Shown here in pieces: positions 33,980 to 44,697 of a stretch of DNA of 64,000 bases. The translations under genes were made by a program, and so were the position numbers. The notes beneath the pieces are model-generated. The model made no database searches, was not told the origin of the DNA, and worked only from the letters and a program-made list of their open reading frames with translations. The stretch comes from Eublepharis macularius (taxonomy: Eukaryota; Chordata; Lepidosauria; Squamata; Eublepharidae), in contig NC_072807.1 in assembly GCF_028583425.1 (NCBI RefSeq), positions 29,393,001 through 29,457,000 on the forward strand, read 5' to 3'. Position 1 is the first letter of the stretch. Each line of letters starts with the position of its first letter.

Positions 33980-34121
33980 CATTCTGCCAGGCATCAGTCG
34001 AAGCAAAGGGCTGTTAAGTTTTGAATTGTTAAGTTTTCAACCTCTATCAGATTTCAGGGATTTTCCCCCCCTCCTGCTCTCCCACCTCTGCCTGGGCAAC
34101 ACAGGTTGGCACTCGAACGAC
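33980..34121 (+). other. CYP19A1: 5' UTR / non-coding part of first coding exon
   Basis: This runs from the inferred TSS to the ATG. A strong splice acceptor lies inside it: a pyrimidine-rich tract from 34061 leads to CACAG ending at 34104. Transcripts from more distal first exons would therefore splice in at 34105, leaving only 17 nt of leader. A common acceptor just 5' of the ATG is the known arrangement in mammalian CYP19A1. An in-frame upstream ATG exists at 34026, but the family's N-terminus starts at 34122. The start context has G at -3. Confidence 0.6.
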
Positions 34122-34263
34122 ATGATTGAGGAATCCTTAAACCCAGGCCACTACATCAGCAAAGTGGTTTCTGAGACGATGCCGGCGGCCACCCTTCCTC
34201 TCTTGCTGCTGATGGGGTTCCTTTTTCTCATGTGGAATTTTGAAGAAACCTCGTCAATACCAG
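34122..34263 (+). CDS. CYP19A1: Aromatase coding exon 1 (human exon II): N-terminal membrane anchor
   Basis: Encodes residues 1-47 plus the first base of Gly48. The start ATG at 34122 is chosen because the translation from it ([11 protein letters not shown]...) aligns with vertebrate aromatase N-termini, whereas the in-frame ATG at 34026 adds 32 residues with no counterpart. Residues about 20-40 ([20 protein letters not shown]) form the hydrophobic segment that anchors the enzyme in the ER membrane. They are followed by the conserved SSIPG motif leading into the proline-rich hinge. The exon ends CCAG|GTAACT in phase 1. The protein is one residue shorter than human in this part. Confidence 0.96.
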
Positions 34264-35321
34264 GTAACTTGACACAAGGCCTGCGATAGGAAGCGGGATT
34301 TAGAAAACTTGAGCAAGGCAGGGTTCCCCCCTCGCCCCCACAAGGAAGCTACAGGAATGGCAAACCTTTAAGAAAAAAAGCTCCTTTCTCAAAGGAGCTC
34401 AGTGTAGTGTGCAGGCTTCCTTTTATCCTCACAACAACCCTGTGAGGTAGGTTAAGCTGAAAGAAAAGGGCCTAGCCTAAGACAATGAATGGCATAACTG
34501 GATGGGAATTTGAACCCAGGACTGCCTGGCTTGGAATTTTAACTATTGTAGACTTTGGCCTGTTAACCAATCTGCAGGCTGTGATCTAGAAAGAACTTAA
34601 CAACAGAATAAGCATGGAACAAACACTAAAATAGATGTGAGCCGTTTTCAGGCAAGCTTGCTCAAAACACTAAAATAGATGTGAGCTGTTTTCATGCAAC
34701 TTGCACAAAAGATCAAAACTGACGAAGAACCCAATTCTAAACTCATTATTGTGGACACAAGCGGACTGGGTGTCATATGTGCTGTATCCAAGCAGCAGTC
34801 TTAGAACTGCATTCTGTCAAGGAACGGGCCATCGCACTGGAAGGACACCTGGAGGTATTCCAGGACTTCTGGATGGAGTGGGGTGGGGGAGAAGCCGGTT
34901 CAGACTCAAACGTGTCTGGTATAGTGAGGGGGTGTTCTCTGTTATTAATTTACATGCCGGGGTTTCCAAGAAAGCTCTATTTTCACTTACAAACAATGCA
35001 ATTAAAAGAAACCAATAAAATGCAGGGGAAAGCCCATATAACAGCGTGCAATGGCACAGCGGCAGTAGTAAAAATCCAAACACCAGGGCCCACAACAGGA
35101 ACACCGAAGGTGGGGAGGGCAGGCACATCATACCAAACACACTGCAAATGTGAACAAATTTTGATTTTCCCTTTTAACTGTAATGTGTGTGTGGGGTGGG
35201 GTGCAGATCCTGAAGTAAAAACCCCTCCACTCCCAGGGCTGTAAAGCACCACATAAGTTAAGAGTTTTCTCTGCCCTTTAAAACCATCCAATCATTCTTT
35301 CTCCCCTCTCTCTTCTTTTAG

Positions 35322-35472
35322 GGCCTGGCTACTGTATGGGTATCGGCCCACTCATATCGCACTGGAGGTTTCTCTGGATGGGTGTGGGCAGCGCATGCAA
35401 CTACTACAACGAGACGTACGGCGAATTCGTGAGAGTCTGGATCAACGGAGAAGAGACCCTCGTTACTAGCAA
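35322..35472 (+). CDS. CYP19A1: Aromatase coding exon 2 (human exon III)
   Basis: Encodes residues 48-97 plus two bases of Lys98, starting after TTTTAG at 35321. It completes the Gly codon and gives [13 protein letters not shown], the proline/glycine hinge of microsomal P450s, then the A-helix region with the N-glycosylation-like site NET. The donor is AGCAA|GTAAAT. Trp62 stands where I recall Gly in human and chicken (the ISH-x-RFLWMG motif). It is a clear TGG codon, so it is either a lineage change or worth checking against transcripts. Confidence 0.96.
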
Positions 35473-36029
35473 GTAAATCTTTGATCTGTGCAACCAGGGA
35501 AATACCAGCCAGAGGGACGGGGCAGAGCCAGATTGGGGGGGGGGCTTGGCATAGAATACCCATGTGTCCCCCCTCTCTTCATCTACCCACCACCAGGCTT
35601 GTTGTTCATGCCTCCTTTCCCAGCCACGGACCCATGAACCGGTGCAGCCTTTCCCCACCTCTTTGTGAGCTTCTCCCACAGCTGGACTCACAGCTGCCTG
35701 CACTACCCATAAGCCTTTTCCTTGATGAGGCCAGGCAGTGCATAGGACTGGAAGCACGGATGGCAGAGTGCTTGAAAGCAAGTCGGTGGGGGAACAGCGG
35801 ACAGGTGGGCAGCAGGGGACGTGCACAGGGAAGTGGGTCTGGAGCCCATGCCAGATGCCTGGGCTCTGGCAGCTGCCCTGCCTCAGGTTGTGCTGAGGGC
35901 AGCCCTGGGGAAGAGGGTTGCAAAGCTCCTTGGCATCTATTGTTAGGTAGCTGATGTTGGAAAAGGCTTCTCTGTGCTTGACATCAGGACAGCCACTCCC
36001 TATTAGAGCAGGCCTATTCCAAGAGTGAG

Positions 36030-36150
36030 ATAGATGGAAAGCAGCTTCATATGTTCATATGACCCTCGCTACTTTAGGCTGATCCTGCACTGGGCAGGGG
36101 GTTGGACTAGATGGTCTGTATGGCCCCTTCCAGCTCTACGATTCTACTGA
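36030..36150 (+). mobile_element. CR1-like 3' end in first coding intron region
   Basis: GTTGGACTAGATGGTCTGTA ... CAGCTCTACGATTCTACTG matches the CR1 tail pattern. Confidence 0.5.
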
Positions 36151-38309
36151 TCTTCCCCTGCAAGGTGTTGGGTGTGGTTCTGAAGAGTGTATAATCTCAG
36201 TGTATCTGATGCAAGATTGGGGAGTCCCCCAAGCCCCATCGGCATTGATTTGGCAGTAGATGTTCAAGATTTTGCGTGTGGAACTCACTGACACGGGATA
36301 AGACAGATTCATGGGAGTTGGTTTCATAATAAAGTTATTTATCATGATGGTGAAATGGAACCTCCACGCTCAGGAGTAGCATCCCTTTGAATGCCAGTTG
36401 CTTGGTGCGGCAGCAGGAAGCTTTGGCCACTGAGCCGCTGCTGTTGGTAAGATACAGGATGCAGCGGGTCTGCTTCATCCTACTTTCTTCAGTTTGCATA
36501 TTATGGGAACAAGTGGAAACTGCTAATCAGAAGTAACTGGTTTTTGAATGGGGTAGGATTTGCTTCCTGCACATTGTAGTCAAAATCTCAGCCGTGAACC
36601 CACTGGCGTCTTCGTTGTCGTGTCCTTTGAATATCAAGGGAGCCAACTGTCTCCCAAAGGAAAATGCGAGTGAATCATATATAAAGCAAAGAAGGAACAG
36701 AAAGGAACACATTTGACTTGACTTTTCCCTTACTGTACCATTGATTTGATATCCTCCCATGACATGTTTAAGCTTCTAGCTCCCTCTAAAGGAAATTCAT
36801 TTTTTAGTTTACTCTTGTAGCTGGTCTTCTAGATTTAATCTGTACCAATATGATTGCAGTACAGCTAACCCCTGCTGTATCCTATAATATCTGCTGTTAG
36901 CATTAGATCACACAAAAGCCATCGTACATGTCATGTTTAATTACTAATGCTTCATTTCAAGAACATTTCATCTCTGTGTTTGGATTTATGCAGTTTTTCA
37001 AATTTCTACAACCCACACAACTATTGTATATGTTGTTAATGTCCTAGCTCTTGATCTTATTCACTTGCACTGTGAAATCCACCTTGGGTCTCAGTGAGAG
37101 AGGCTATAAATAAAAAATTTAAAACTCTACAATCCATTCCAAAGGAACTTTCTCTCCATGGTAATAATAAATAAGATTGCCAACTGACCAGGAAAAAAGA
37201 TAGCCCTGCTCCTTTGCCTTTAACAGCAGCATGGTCTTTAGAAACTGGCTTTTTGGCGAGCTCAGCATTATCACCTGCCGGCCTCAAGTAGCTGTTAGAG
37301 GGACAGGGGCAGAGGTGGGTGAAAAAGTTGGCACATTTAGCAACGAGCATTGAAACCGAAGCGTTCTATTTCTGTTATTTGCTCAATTTTATTTAAGATC
37401 AAGATGATGTATTTTTTAAAAATCTTTTGAAAGGCATCTGCTCTTTGTTCTTTTTGATGGTGCAATCCTAGACAGAGTTCATTGAAGCCAACGGACACGA
37501 TATGTGGATGCTTTCTCCCACATGGTCTGGGGTGGTGGTGGTGGTGACTGAAGGGTATAACTCTGCTTGGGATTGCACTGTGAGTTATGTTATTGATTCA
37601 GGGCTGGCCTGTCCACTAGGCAGACCTAGGTGACTGCTTAAGGCACCAGAGCTGTGTGTGTGCGCAAAAGAGTGAGAGAGCTGTAGGCAGCCCTAGAGCA
37701 CAGGGCAGGCAGGGAGCCAAACCAGAATTGCTCCTGTGCTTGTCTACCATGCCTAAGGAGTAAGTCCCACTATGTTCAATGAGATTTACTCCCAGGTAAG
37801 CATGCTTAGGACTGCAGCCCTTGGAATGAGCCAGTTGATGTTGCATTATGTATCATTGAATGGCGGCGGGGGGGGGGGAGACATAGTTTACCTAGGGAGC
37901 CAAAAGCCCTTGGACCTGACCTGATTTGGTCATGCAGTGATGTGCGCTGTGCATGATTTCTCATATATGATCCTGGGGCATGTGTGTGTGTGATTTAAAA
38001 TCTTAGCTGCCAGCTCTCCAGAATAATTTGCAGCCGCTTAGAACACCCAGGTTAAAATCAGCAAAATGCAGTTTACACGAACATGTTGTTTTTTACCCTT
38101 GGTACGGTCTGACTTGGCCGGCAGTCTGGGGCTTAAACTTGGGGGAGGGGGGGGGGGGCAGTGGGGCTCAAACCCCCCCCCCCAGAATTTCCCATAAAGT
38201 TACTCAGGCTGTCAAGTTCAGCCAGTCCGGTTTATCTTCATAGCAAGATAGCAAGTTCTTAGGAGGCACTGTGGGGCTGGTTTTGTTTGTTTGTCTTTTG
38301 TTTGTTTGC

Positions 38310-38480
38310 CTAAGGACCATAGACTTCACCACAATGTCTTTGTAAAATTGTGTTTATTTACCCGATGGCATTGTTTATGGAAAGGTCCTTGAAACCGACT
38401 GTACTAATCTCACACTGTGTAATCTGCCTTGAGTCTCAGTGAGAAAGGCAGACTATAAAGGACAGAAATAAAAATAAAAA
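38310..38480 (+). mobile_element. L2-type LINE 3' tail
   Basis: GACCATAGACTTCACCACAA ... CTGCCTTGAGTCTCAGTGAG is the tail sequence shared with the 59.3- and 61.1-kb copies. A further short tail lies at about 37045-37125. Confidence 0.6.
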
Positions 38481-38790
38481 AAAATTGTAAAGATAAGGGG
38501 TGGAAATTTCTTCCTGTGTAAAGACACAATAGAGAGAAGGGCAGGGAAGGGGTAGTATTTCCTTTCATACAGAAATGAAATGTTGAATCTAATGGTTTCA
38601 TTGAAAGAGTTCATGACACCTTTCCTATCATCTTACAGTAAGAGACTCCTCTTTCTTTGATTGAGACTCAAACTATTACAACCACTATGAAAAGATTTGT
38701 AACAAAAAAGCAAACAAACAAGTGCTGAATTTTGTGCTGCTAATACCAGCAGTGAAAATTCCACTGTCAGCTCTACTGGTTTTTACTGCA

Positions 38791-38838
38791 AGAATAGAAT
38801 AGAATAGAATAGAATAGAATAGAATAGAATAGAATAGC
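38791..38838 (+). repeat. (AGAAT)n pentanucleotide microsatellite
   Basis: Nine perfect GAATA-type units, in the intron before coding exon 3. Confidence 0.95.
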
Positions 38839-39251
38839 AGTACTAAATATGGGCTCAGGCCAGGTTCCCTCATTCCCTGAGAAATTGAAGAGTCTGTGCT
38901 CCTAGCAACCTCATGACAGGGACTGAAGCCAAGAGCACTCCCAGGAAATCCGCTGAAATACAGGTGCTGAGGACTGAACCTGAGCCCTTCTATGTACTAA
39001 GCATATGCTCTGTCTCTGAACTGCAGCCCACCATAAAGTGATCCACCATTCCCCTGAATACTGCAGATCCTGCTGCTGATAGAATAACCAAAAAAAAGTG
39101 TACACCATTCTGCAAATCTGCTTCTGCCTTTTTCCAATGAGTGGAGAGTAAATTCTGCTTTTGGGGTAAAACAGAAGATAGTGAAGGAAGAGGCTGTTTG
39201 ATCCCAAAGCAAGACATTAACTCAATGCTTTATTTCCCTTCCACTTCCCAG

Positions 39252-39406
39252 ATCCTCAAGTATGTTCCATGTAATGAAACACGGACACTACATCTGCAGA
39301 TTTGGGAGCAAGCTTGGCTTGAAGTGCATTGGCATGCACGAAAACGGCATCATATTTAACAACAACCCGGCTCTTTGGAAAGAAATCCGACCCTTCTTCA
39401 CCAAAG
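39252..39406 (+). CDS. CYP19A1: Aromatase coding exon 3 (human exon IV): B-C region, substrate-pocket residues
   Basis: Encodes residues 98-149 plus one base of Ala150. The acceptor is CCCAG ending at 39251 and the donor is AAAG|GTAAAT. It carries Arg114, equivalent to human Arg115, which binds a heme propionate and the substrate 17-keto oxygen. It also carries Phe133 in the NGIIFNNN motif, equivalent to human Phe134 in the androgen pocket. The preceding 3.8-kb intron holds repeats, including an L2-type 3' end and an AATAG microsatellite. No frameshift or stop is present. Confidence 0.96.
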
Positions 39407-39796
39407 GTAAATAGCTGTAATCCTAAGAACGCTTTCCTGGAAGTATGTCCCCATGAATTACTTCCAAATAGCCCAGTTTAGATCGCTCCCAAAGCCTTTG
39501 TTCTTCCAACATTTGCATCTATTTCTCTTTTCTGAAATGGTATTTGGAATAATAATTATGGGAATGTGTACCATTCTCGGGCCAAACTGCAACAGTAGCT
39601 TGAAAGCCCTGCAACGGGAAGGCACAGGCACGGATCACAGAACTGGAAAAGGTATTATCCTGGCAGCTCAAGAAGAAGGTTGGCCTCAGTGCTCAGCACA
39701 CGCAGCTCTAGAGAACAGACTAGCTTAAGCAAACCAGTTCCATTGCTTACATGGAATTAAAGCCCTCCCCAAGACAGCAAAGGGATTAAGGGAAAC

Positions 39797-40221
39797 CAGG
39801 GCTCATTTTGAGGGGGAACGCACCAGAACGCAGTTCCGGCAGTTCCCCAAAGAGGTCACATGTCAGGTGGCCCCGCCCACCTGACTCTCAGCCATTTGGG
39901 CCCTGTTTTGGCCTGGATTGGGTCCGAAACGGCCTGGATCTGGCCTCTGATGGGTGGTGGATCACTCTCCCACTCATCAACGGTCTGATCCTGACCATTC
40001 TGGGCCCCCTTTCAGCCCCTTTCAGCCATTTTGGGCTCAATTTTGGCTCTGAATGGCCAGGATTGGGTCCAAAACAGCCAGAATAGGTGATGTCAGGGGA
40101 TGTGGCATATGCAAATTAGTTATACTAATGACACACTTCCAGTGATGGCAAGAGGCGTGGCATATGCTAAAGAGTTATGCTAATGAGTTCCTCCAGCTCT
40201 TTTTCTACGAAATGACCCCTG
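39797..40221. mobile_element. hAT-type non-autonomous element (CAGGGCTCATTTTG)
   Basis: A 425-bp unit starting CAGGGCTCATTTTGAGGGGG and ending ACGAAATGACCCCTG. It is flanked by AGGGAAAC (39789-39796) and AGGAAAAC (40222-40229), 7 of 8 matching. It lies in the intron after coding exon 3. Confidence 0.7.
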
Positions 40222-40835
40222 AGGAAAACACTTTGGAAAAACAGGACTATTATCACAATTCCAGTTACATATTGCCAAGTTACACACTTTTGGGGATTTC
40301 AGCTCTAATCCAGATAGCCAAAAAAGACTACCAAAGATTACTGATGGTGCATTTTTCAATTTGGATTAGTTAATCTGGTAATAGACAGAGGTTTTTTGGG
40401 TTTGGGCTTGGATTGATTAAGACCCAAAGCTGCATCCTTAATCAGTCAAAATAAATCAGGAGGAGGACTGGGATGTGATGGCCAACTCATACGAAGTCCA
40501 TAGGTGGGATTTCATAGATGATATCCACAAGCCAAAGGGGGGGGGGTTGCCAGTTCTCCTATTACACTGCAGACCACTGACTCCCCTCGTGCCATTCCTG
40601 TGGCGCACTGTCCTCCAGCAGTGACATCCCAGGGGCACTTAAACCTGCGGTGGGAGGGGGGAAAGGGAAGGGAAGTCCTGCTCCACTAACAGAAGTCCTG
40701 CCTGCCACCAGAAATAACCACTGGATCCATCCCCATGACTAGACTTTCCAATGCATAAGAGTTGCAAAAAGCAGGTGAGAAGAAACCTAATACAGAAAGG
40801 GCTATGATGCTGAGGAAAAGGGGTTAACTCTTGAG

Positions 40836-40911
40836 AGCCAGGGTGGTGTAGTGGTGAGTCTCAGACTAGAATCTAGGAGACCCAGGTTTGAATCCCTATT
40901 CTGCCATGAAA
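40836..40911 (+). mobile_element. tRNA-derived SINE head, split by the PLE hairpin
   Basis: GGTGGTGTAGTGG and GGTTTGAATCCC are A- and B-box-like. The rest of the same SINE resumes at about 41129 (CTCTGCCACGGAAGCTCACTG) and runs to about 41280. Confidence 0.7.
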
Positions 40912-41128
40912 TAGAAAAGAGTCCAGTAGCACCTTCAAGACTAACCAACTTTATTGTAGCACAAGCTTTCGAGAACCACAGTTCTCTTCATCTGATGCAT
41001 CTGACAAAGAGAACTGTAGTTCTCGAAAGCTTATGCTACAATAAAGTTGGTTAGTCTTGAAGGTGCTACTGGACTCTTTACTATTTTGCAACTACAGACT
41101 AACACGGCTCACTCCTCTGGATTTACTC
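40912..41128 (+). mobile_element. Penelope-like hairpin element, family 2, inserted in a tRNA-SINE
   Basis: A hairpin with arms 40912-40989 and 41003-41080, plus a right-hand extension to about 41128 (CAGACTAACACGGCTCACTC). It splits a tRNA-derived SINE (40836-40911 and about 41129-41280). The imperfect word TCTGCCATG/TCTGCCACG on the two sides is the probable target duplication. The hammerhead-like core at 40997-41036 has one disabling change (CTGACAA). Confidence 0.65.
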
Positions 41129-41401
41129 TGCCACGGAAGCTCACTGGTTGACTTTAGGCCAGTTACACAGTCTCAGCCAAACTGACCTCATAGAGTTGTT
41201 GTGAGGATAAAAAGGAGGAGAGGCGAACGATGTAACCCACTCTGGATCTCCATTGGGGAGAAAGGAGGGGTATTGATGAATTAAACAAACTCCCATCATG
41301 CCATTTCCCTGGCTGGAATCCCCCCACCCTCGCTGACTGCTTTACAGTACTATCTTAAAAAGAGTTATTACAATCTGATAAGAACATTTACTTCCATCAG
41401 C

Positions 41402-41702
41402 TTAGAAGGGTGCCCCGTGGCGCAGAGTGGTAAGCTGCAGTACTGCAGTCCAAGCTCTGCTCACGACCTGAGTTCGATCCTGGCAGAAGCCAGGTTCAGG
41501 TAGCCGGCTCAAGGCTGACTCAGCCTTCCATCCTTCCGAGGTCGGTAAAATGAGTACCCAATTTCCTGGGGGTAAAGTGTAGATGACTGGGGAAGGCAAT
41601 GGGAAACCACCCCGTGAAAAAGTCTGCCAAGAAAACGTCGATGTCCCCCCATGAGTCAGTAATGACTCGGTGCTTGCACAGGGGAGTACCTTTACCTTTA
41701 CC
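41402..41702 (+). mobile_element. tRNA-derived SINE, second family (GTGGCGCAGAGTGG)
   Basis: A-box-like GTGGCGCAGAGTGG and B-box-like AGTTCGATCC at the head. A body with GGCAATGGGAAACCACCCCG and AGTAATGACTCGGTGCTTGC follows, ending in the (CTTTAC)n-like TACCTTTACCTTTACCTAC. A minus-strand body fragment of the same family lies at 328-381. Confidence 0.8.
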
Positions 41703-42110
41703 TACTCTGTTTAGGACTACCCTGTTGAGTTCTGATAGGAAAAAAGACAGTTATCCAGATTGTGCCTGTCTTTTTTTTTCTTACTAGAAGTGACAGAAGC
41801 CTGGCATAGTGTAGTTTGCTATCAGTAAAACAACACCACTGCCCCAGTCCATTGTAGGTTCCTCCATGCCTACTTATCACAGCTAAATTACTCATCAGAC
41901 AACCCAATCAAAAATATTCATTGTCACATAAGAAAGCTTTCACACGGCAGCTAAAGGCTTCCATTGGCTTGGTACCAGGCAAACTGTATTTCCTACTCAA
42001 GGCACCACCACAAAAAAGGACCTGTCCCTGGACTGTGCCCAAAGAATCTGGGATTTTATTAACAAGTTTGGTAGATTATAAGGATTTCTTTCTCCTTTGT
42101 GAAATTTCAG

Positions 42111-42287
42111 CTCTGTCAGGTCCAGGTCTCGTGAAGATGATAGCTATTTGCGTTGACTCAACTAGAGAACATCTGGATCATCTACAGGAGGTGACCACCG
42201 AGTTGGGACACATCAACGCCCTGAATCTTATGAGGTGTATCATGCTGGACACTTCCAACAGACTTTTTCTGGGGATTCCTCTCGATG
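42111..42287 (+). CDS. CYP19A1: Aromatase coding exon 4 (human exon V)
   Basis: Encodes residues 150-208 plus one base of Glu209, in the D-E helix region: ALSGPGLVKMIAICVDS ... MLDTSNRLFLGIPLD. The acceptor AAATTTCAG ends at 42110 and the donor is GATG|GTACGA. Arg191, equivalent to human Arg192 at the access channel, is retained. The next residue is Cys192, where human and bird aromatases as I recall have Arg (LRRVMLDT, MRRIMLDT). The substitution (codon TGT) is a single-base change from CGT. Confidence 0.96.
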
Positions 42288-43286
42288 GTACGACACTTCT
42301 TTTTTCCTTATGTTTCTCAGTGGTCCTGTTTCTAATGTCTAATTAGAAAGCAGGTTATAAGAAAGAATTTGCCTATACAAACCAAGGGACATCGCTGTAG
42401 CTAAGGCCTCTCTTCAAAACTTAATTCTAAATCAAAGTCTTCTTCACCTTGGCACTGGAGGCCAATGCATTGGGATCCTGCTGGCAAAAAACGTGCATTC
42501 AAATGCTAAGTGGCTCATTTGTTAATAGTTGTTACTTATAACTAATCTGATTTTGGGGGGGAAACTGCCATCAATAGTCAGAAATCCTCTGATGAACCTG
42601 TTATTCTGGTACCTCGCTGTCTGGCATAGAAGTAAAAAAAAGTTAGAGGGAAGGGGAAAGGAAAAGAGGACGACTCTACAGATATGTAACTGACAGGGAA
42701 GTTGTCCAATGAGTGGAGTTATGGTAATCTTGCCACAAGGAAAGGACTGCACTGATTGGTCTGTCTTTCCAAAGTGTTTCCCACACATTGCTGGCTGACT
42801 GGCTCTGGAAGGGTTTTATTTCTATATAAGCTCACACAGACTCCTATTCTGGGGAGAGATGTATACCTAGCTCCAGTATCAATCCCACAGGCAGTATTTT
42901 CATCCAGAGGTTATATGAATTTAGATGCCATGCAGGCCCCTGAGTTCTGGTTTTCCTGCCAACAATGTTCACCTAGACAAGTTTCTCAGAGCCCTAAAAT
43001 TAGAAGGTGCAGAGATAGCCTAAGCCTAACAAATGGGGGGCAGGGGGGGAGTTAGTTTCATCTAGACAGATCAGCTAGAGATTTCCTTGTGGGCATCTGT
43101 GAATCCCAGCCATCCACTGTGCTTTGCAAGGAAGTATTTTTATCATGTTGCCAAGCTAAAGCAACACCTCTGTGGGATTTGTGTGGGAGAAAACTTCGCT
43201 TATATTTTCATACTGCATAGTTTCTTTTCCCCAGCTAAGCAGAACTAAACAGTCTGCTAATCTAACAAAAGCACTGGATGATGCTG

Positions 43287-43309
43287 GTATTATTATTATT
43301 ATTATTATC
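43287..43309 (+). repeat. (ATT)n microsatellite
   Basis: Seven ATT units, in the intron after coding exon 4. Confidence 0.85.
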
Positions 43310-44057
43310 TGCAATGCATTATAGCAAAATCCTGCAGTCTTTGTAGTGATTAATCTCTGACACGAGAGGCTGCCTTCACACATGCTGGATAATGCACTTC
43401 CAATGCATTTTAGCAATGGTTTGCAACTGGATTTTCCTGTGTGCATCACTCAATGTGTGTGAAAGCAGGCAGAGACTCAAGCTACTCCACTCCCCTTGCC
43501 AAATATAGAGGCATTAGTTAACAGAACGCCGTGAAAGCTAACTAAAAACAATCAAGGAATTGTCAAGAACGTTTATATAAATACATATCTTTTTGGTAAA
43601 TTGCAAGAAGGAATAATTATATATGATTTAAATAAATATGTATGGTTTTTATACAATAATTTCATAAATCCCAATTCACAATTCCACAAGTCTCATTTAC
43701 AGTAGAAAATAGACAGGTACAAAAAGTCAGTGCTAAATAACAGAGAATCACAAGCCTCTATGAATAACCTTACTATAGCAGGAATATGTAGATGTAGCAA
43801 AATTATTCAAACGTGAGGGTAAAGTAATCTGCACATGCCTAGAGGCACCAGCTGCATTGTTTCCTTCCCCCCCCACCCCCCACCCCCCACCCATGTACCA
43901 AAGGTGGCTTCTAGCATTTAAGACGGGTTCTGGGGCTAATCCCTTGATTTTGGATATGTTTTGATGAACAAGAAAAATGCAGGAAAAAATAATTCCTCCA
44001 CCACTGCAAAAGCATAAGAGCCGTCCTGCTGGATCACACCAGTGGCCCAGGGGGTTA

Positions 44058-44147
44058 ATAATGACTGTCTTTGTAAACCACTCTGAGTGGGCATTAAGTT
44101 GTCCTGAAGGGCGGTATATAAATCGAATGTTGTTGTTGTTATCATCG
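44058..44147 (+). mobile_element. Sauria-type SINE tail inserted in another repeat
   Basis: TTTGTAAACCACTCTGAGTG ... GGCGGTATATAAATCGAATG and (GTT)n. The flanking sequence is itself a repeat (GGCCACTG..GATCCAGCAGG words on either side). Confidence 0.7.
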
Positions 44148-44485
44148 AGCACAGCATCCAGTCTCACACAGTGGCCAACCAGCTGCCCTAGAGGGCCAAC
44201 GAATGGAGCACAGAGGTCAAGTCCCTCCCAGCACTGAAGTTCAAACATTTGCTCCCTCTGAATGCAGAGGTTCCCTTTACTGACCGTGGCTAGTAGCTGC
44301 TGTTGAGCTTCTCCTCCATGAATCCAACTAATTCCCTCTGGGCTTGCGGCCATCCAAGCATCCACCGACAGTGGATCCCATTTCCTTTTGTCCAGGCTGA
44401 ATCTATGGCCCATCGGGGCGTTCTCGAGTTCTAGTATTATGAGAGGGGGGAAAGCTCTCTCTCTCTCTAGCCACTTTCTCTGGTG

Positions 44486-44697
44486 GTGGTGGAGAGAGCC
44501 CTCAAGTCATAGCTGACTTACGGCGACCCCTGGTGGGGCTTTCATGATAAGAGACTAACAGAGGTGGTTTTCCCATTGCTTGCCTCTGCAACCCTGGTCT
44601 TCATTGAAGGTCTCCCATCCAATTACTAACCAAGGCTGACTCTGCTTAGCTTCTGAGATTTGATGAGATCAGGCTCACCTGGGCTATCCAGGTCAGG
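44486..44697 (-). mobile_element. 5S-rRNA-derived SINE
   Basis: Complete minus-strand copy with CTGCTTAGCTTCTGAGATTT and GGTCTCCCATCCAATTACTA. It lies in the intron after coding exon 4. Confidence 0.85.

Larger units (their letters stand above)
33755..33985 (+). promoter_or_regulatory. CYP19A1: Gonadal (PII-type) aromatase promoter
   Basis: A compact promoter immediately 5' of the first coding exon. In order it holds a CRE-like half site CACGTCA (33761-33767), an ATTGG inverted CCAAT (33770-33774), an AGATAA GATA-type site (33793-33798), an NR5A (SF-1/LRH-1) element CCAAGGTCA (33844-33852) and a TATA box TATAAAA (33950-33956). The order, spacing and some intervening words (ACTCAAGGG near 33777, AAATGCT after the NR5A site, TTGTTTTGACTTG near 33899) match what I recall of the human ovarian promoter II. 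That promoter is driven by FSH/cAMP through CREB, GATA4 and SF-1. The human comparison is from memory and was not computed. Transcription would begin near 33980, giving an unspliced 5' UTR of about 140 nt. Confidence 0.85.

Noticed and set aside
34026..34121. Upstream in-frame ATG as the aromatase start
   Set aside because: The 32 extra residues have no counterpart in the family, include the pyrimidine tract of the acceptor, and would be absent from transcripts spliced at 34105.
43748..44413. A 221-codon minus-strand open frame
   Set aside because: It runs through a Sauria SINE tail ((AAC)n giving poly-Asn) inserted in another dispersed repeat, so the length comes from repeat sequence. No protein family is recognisable.
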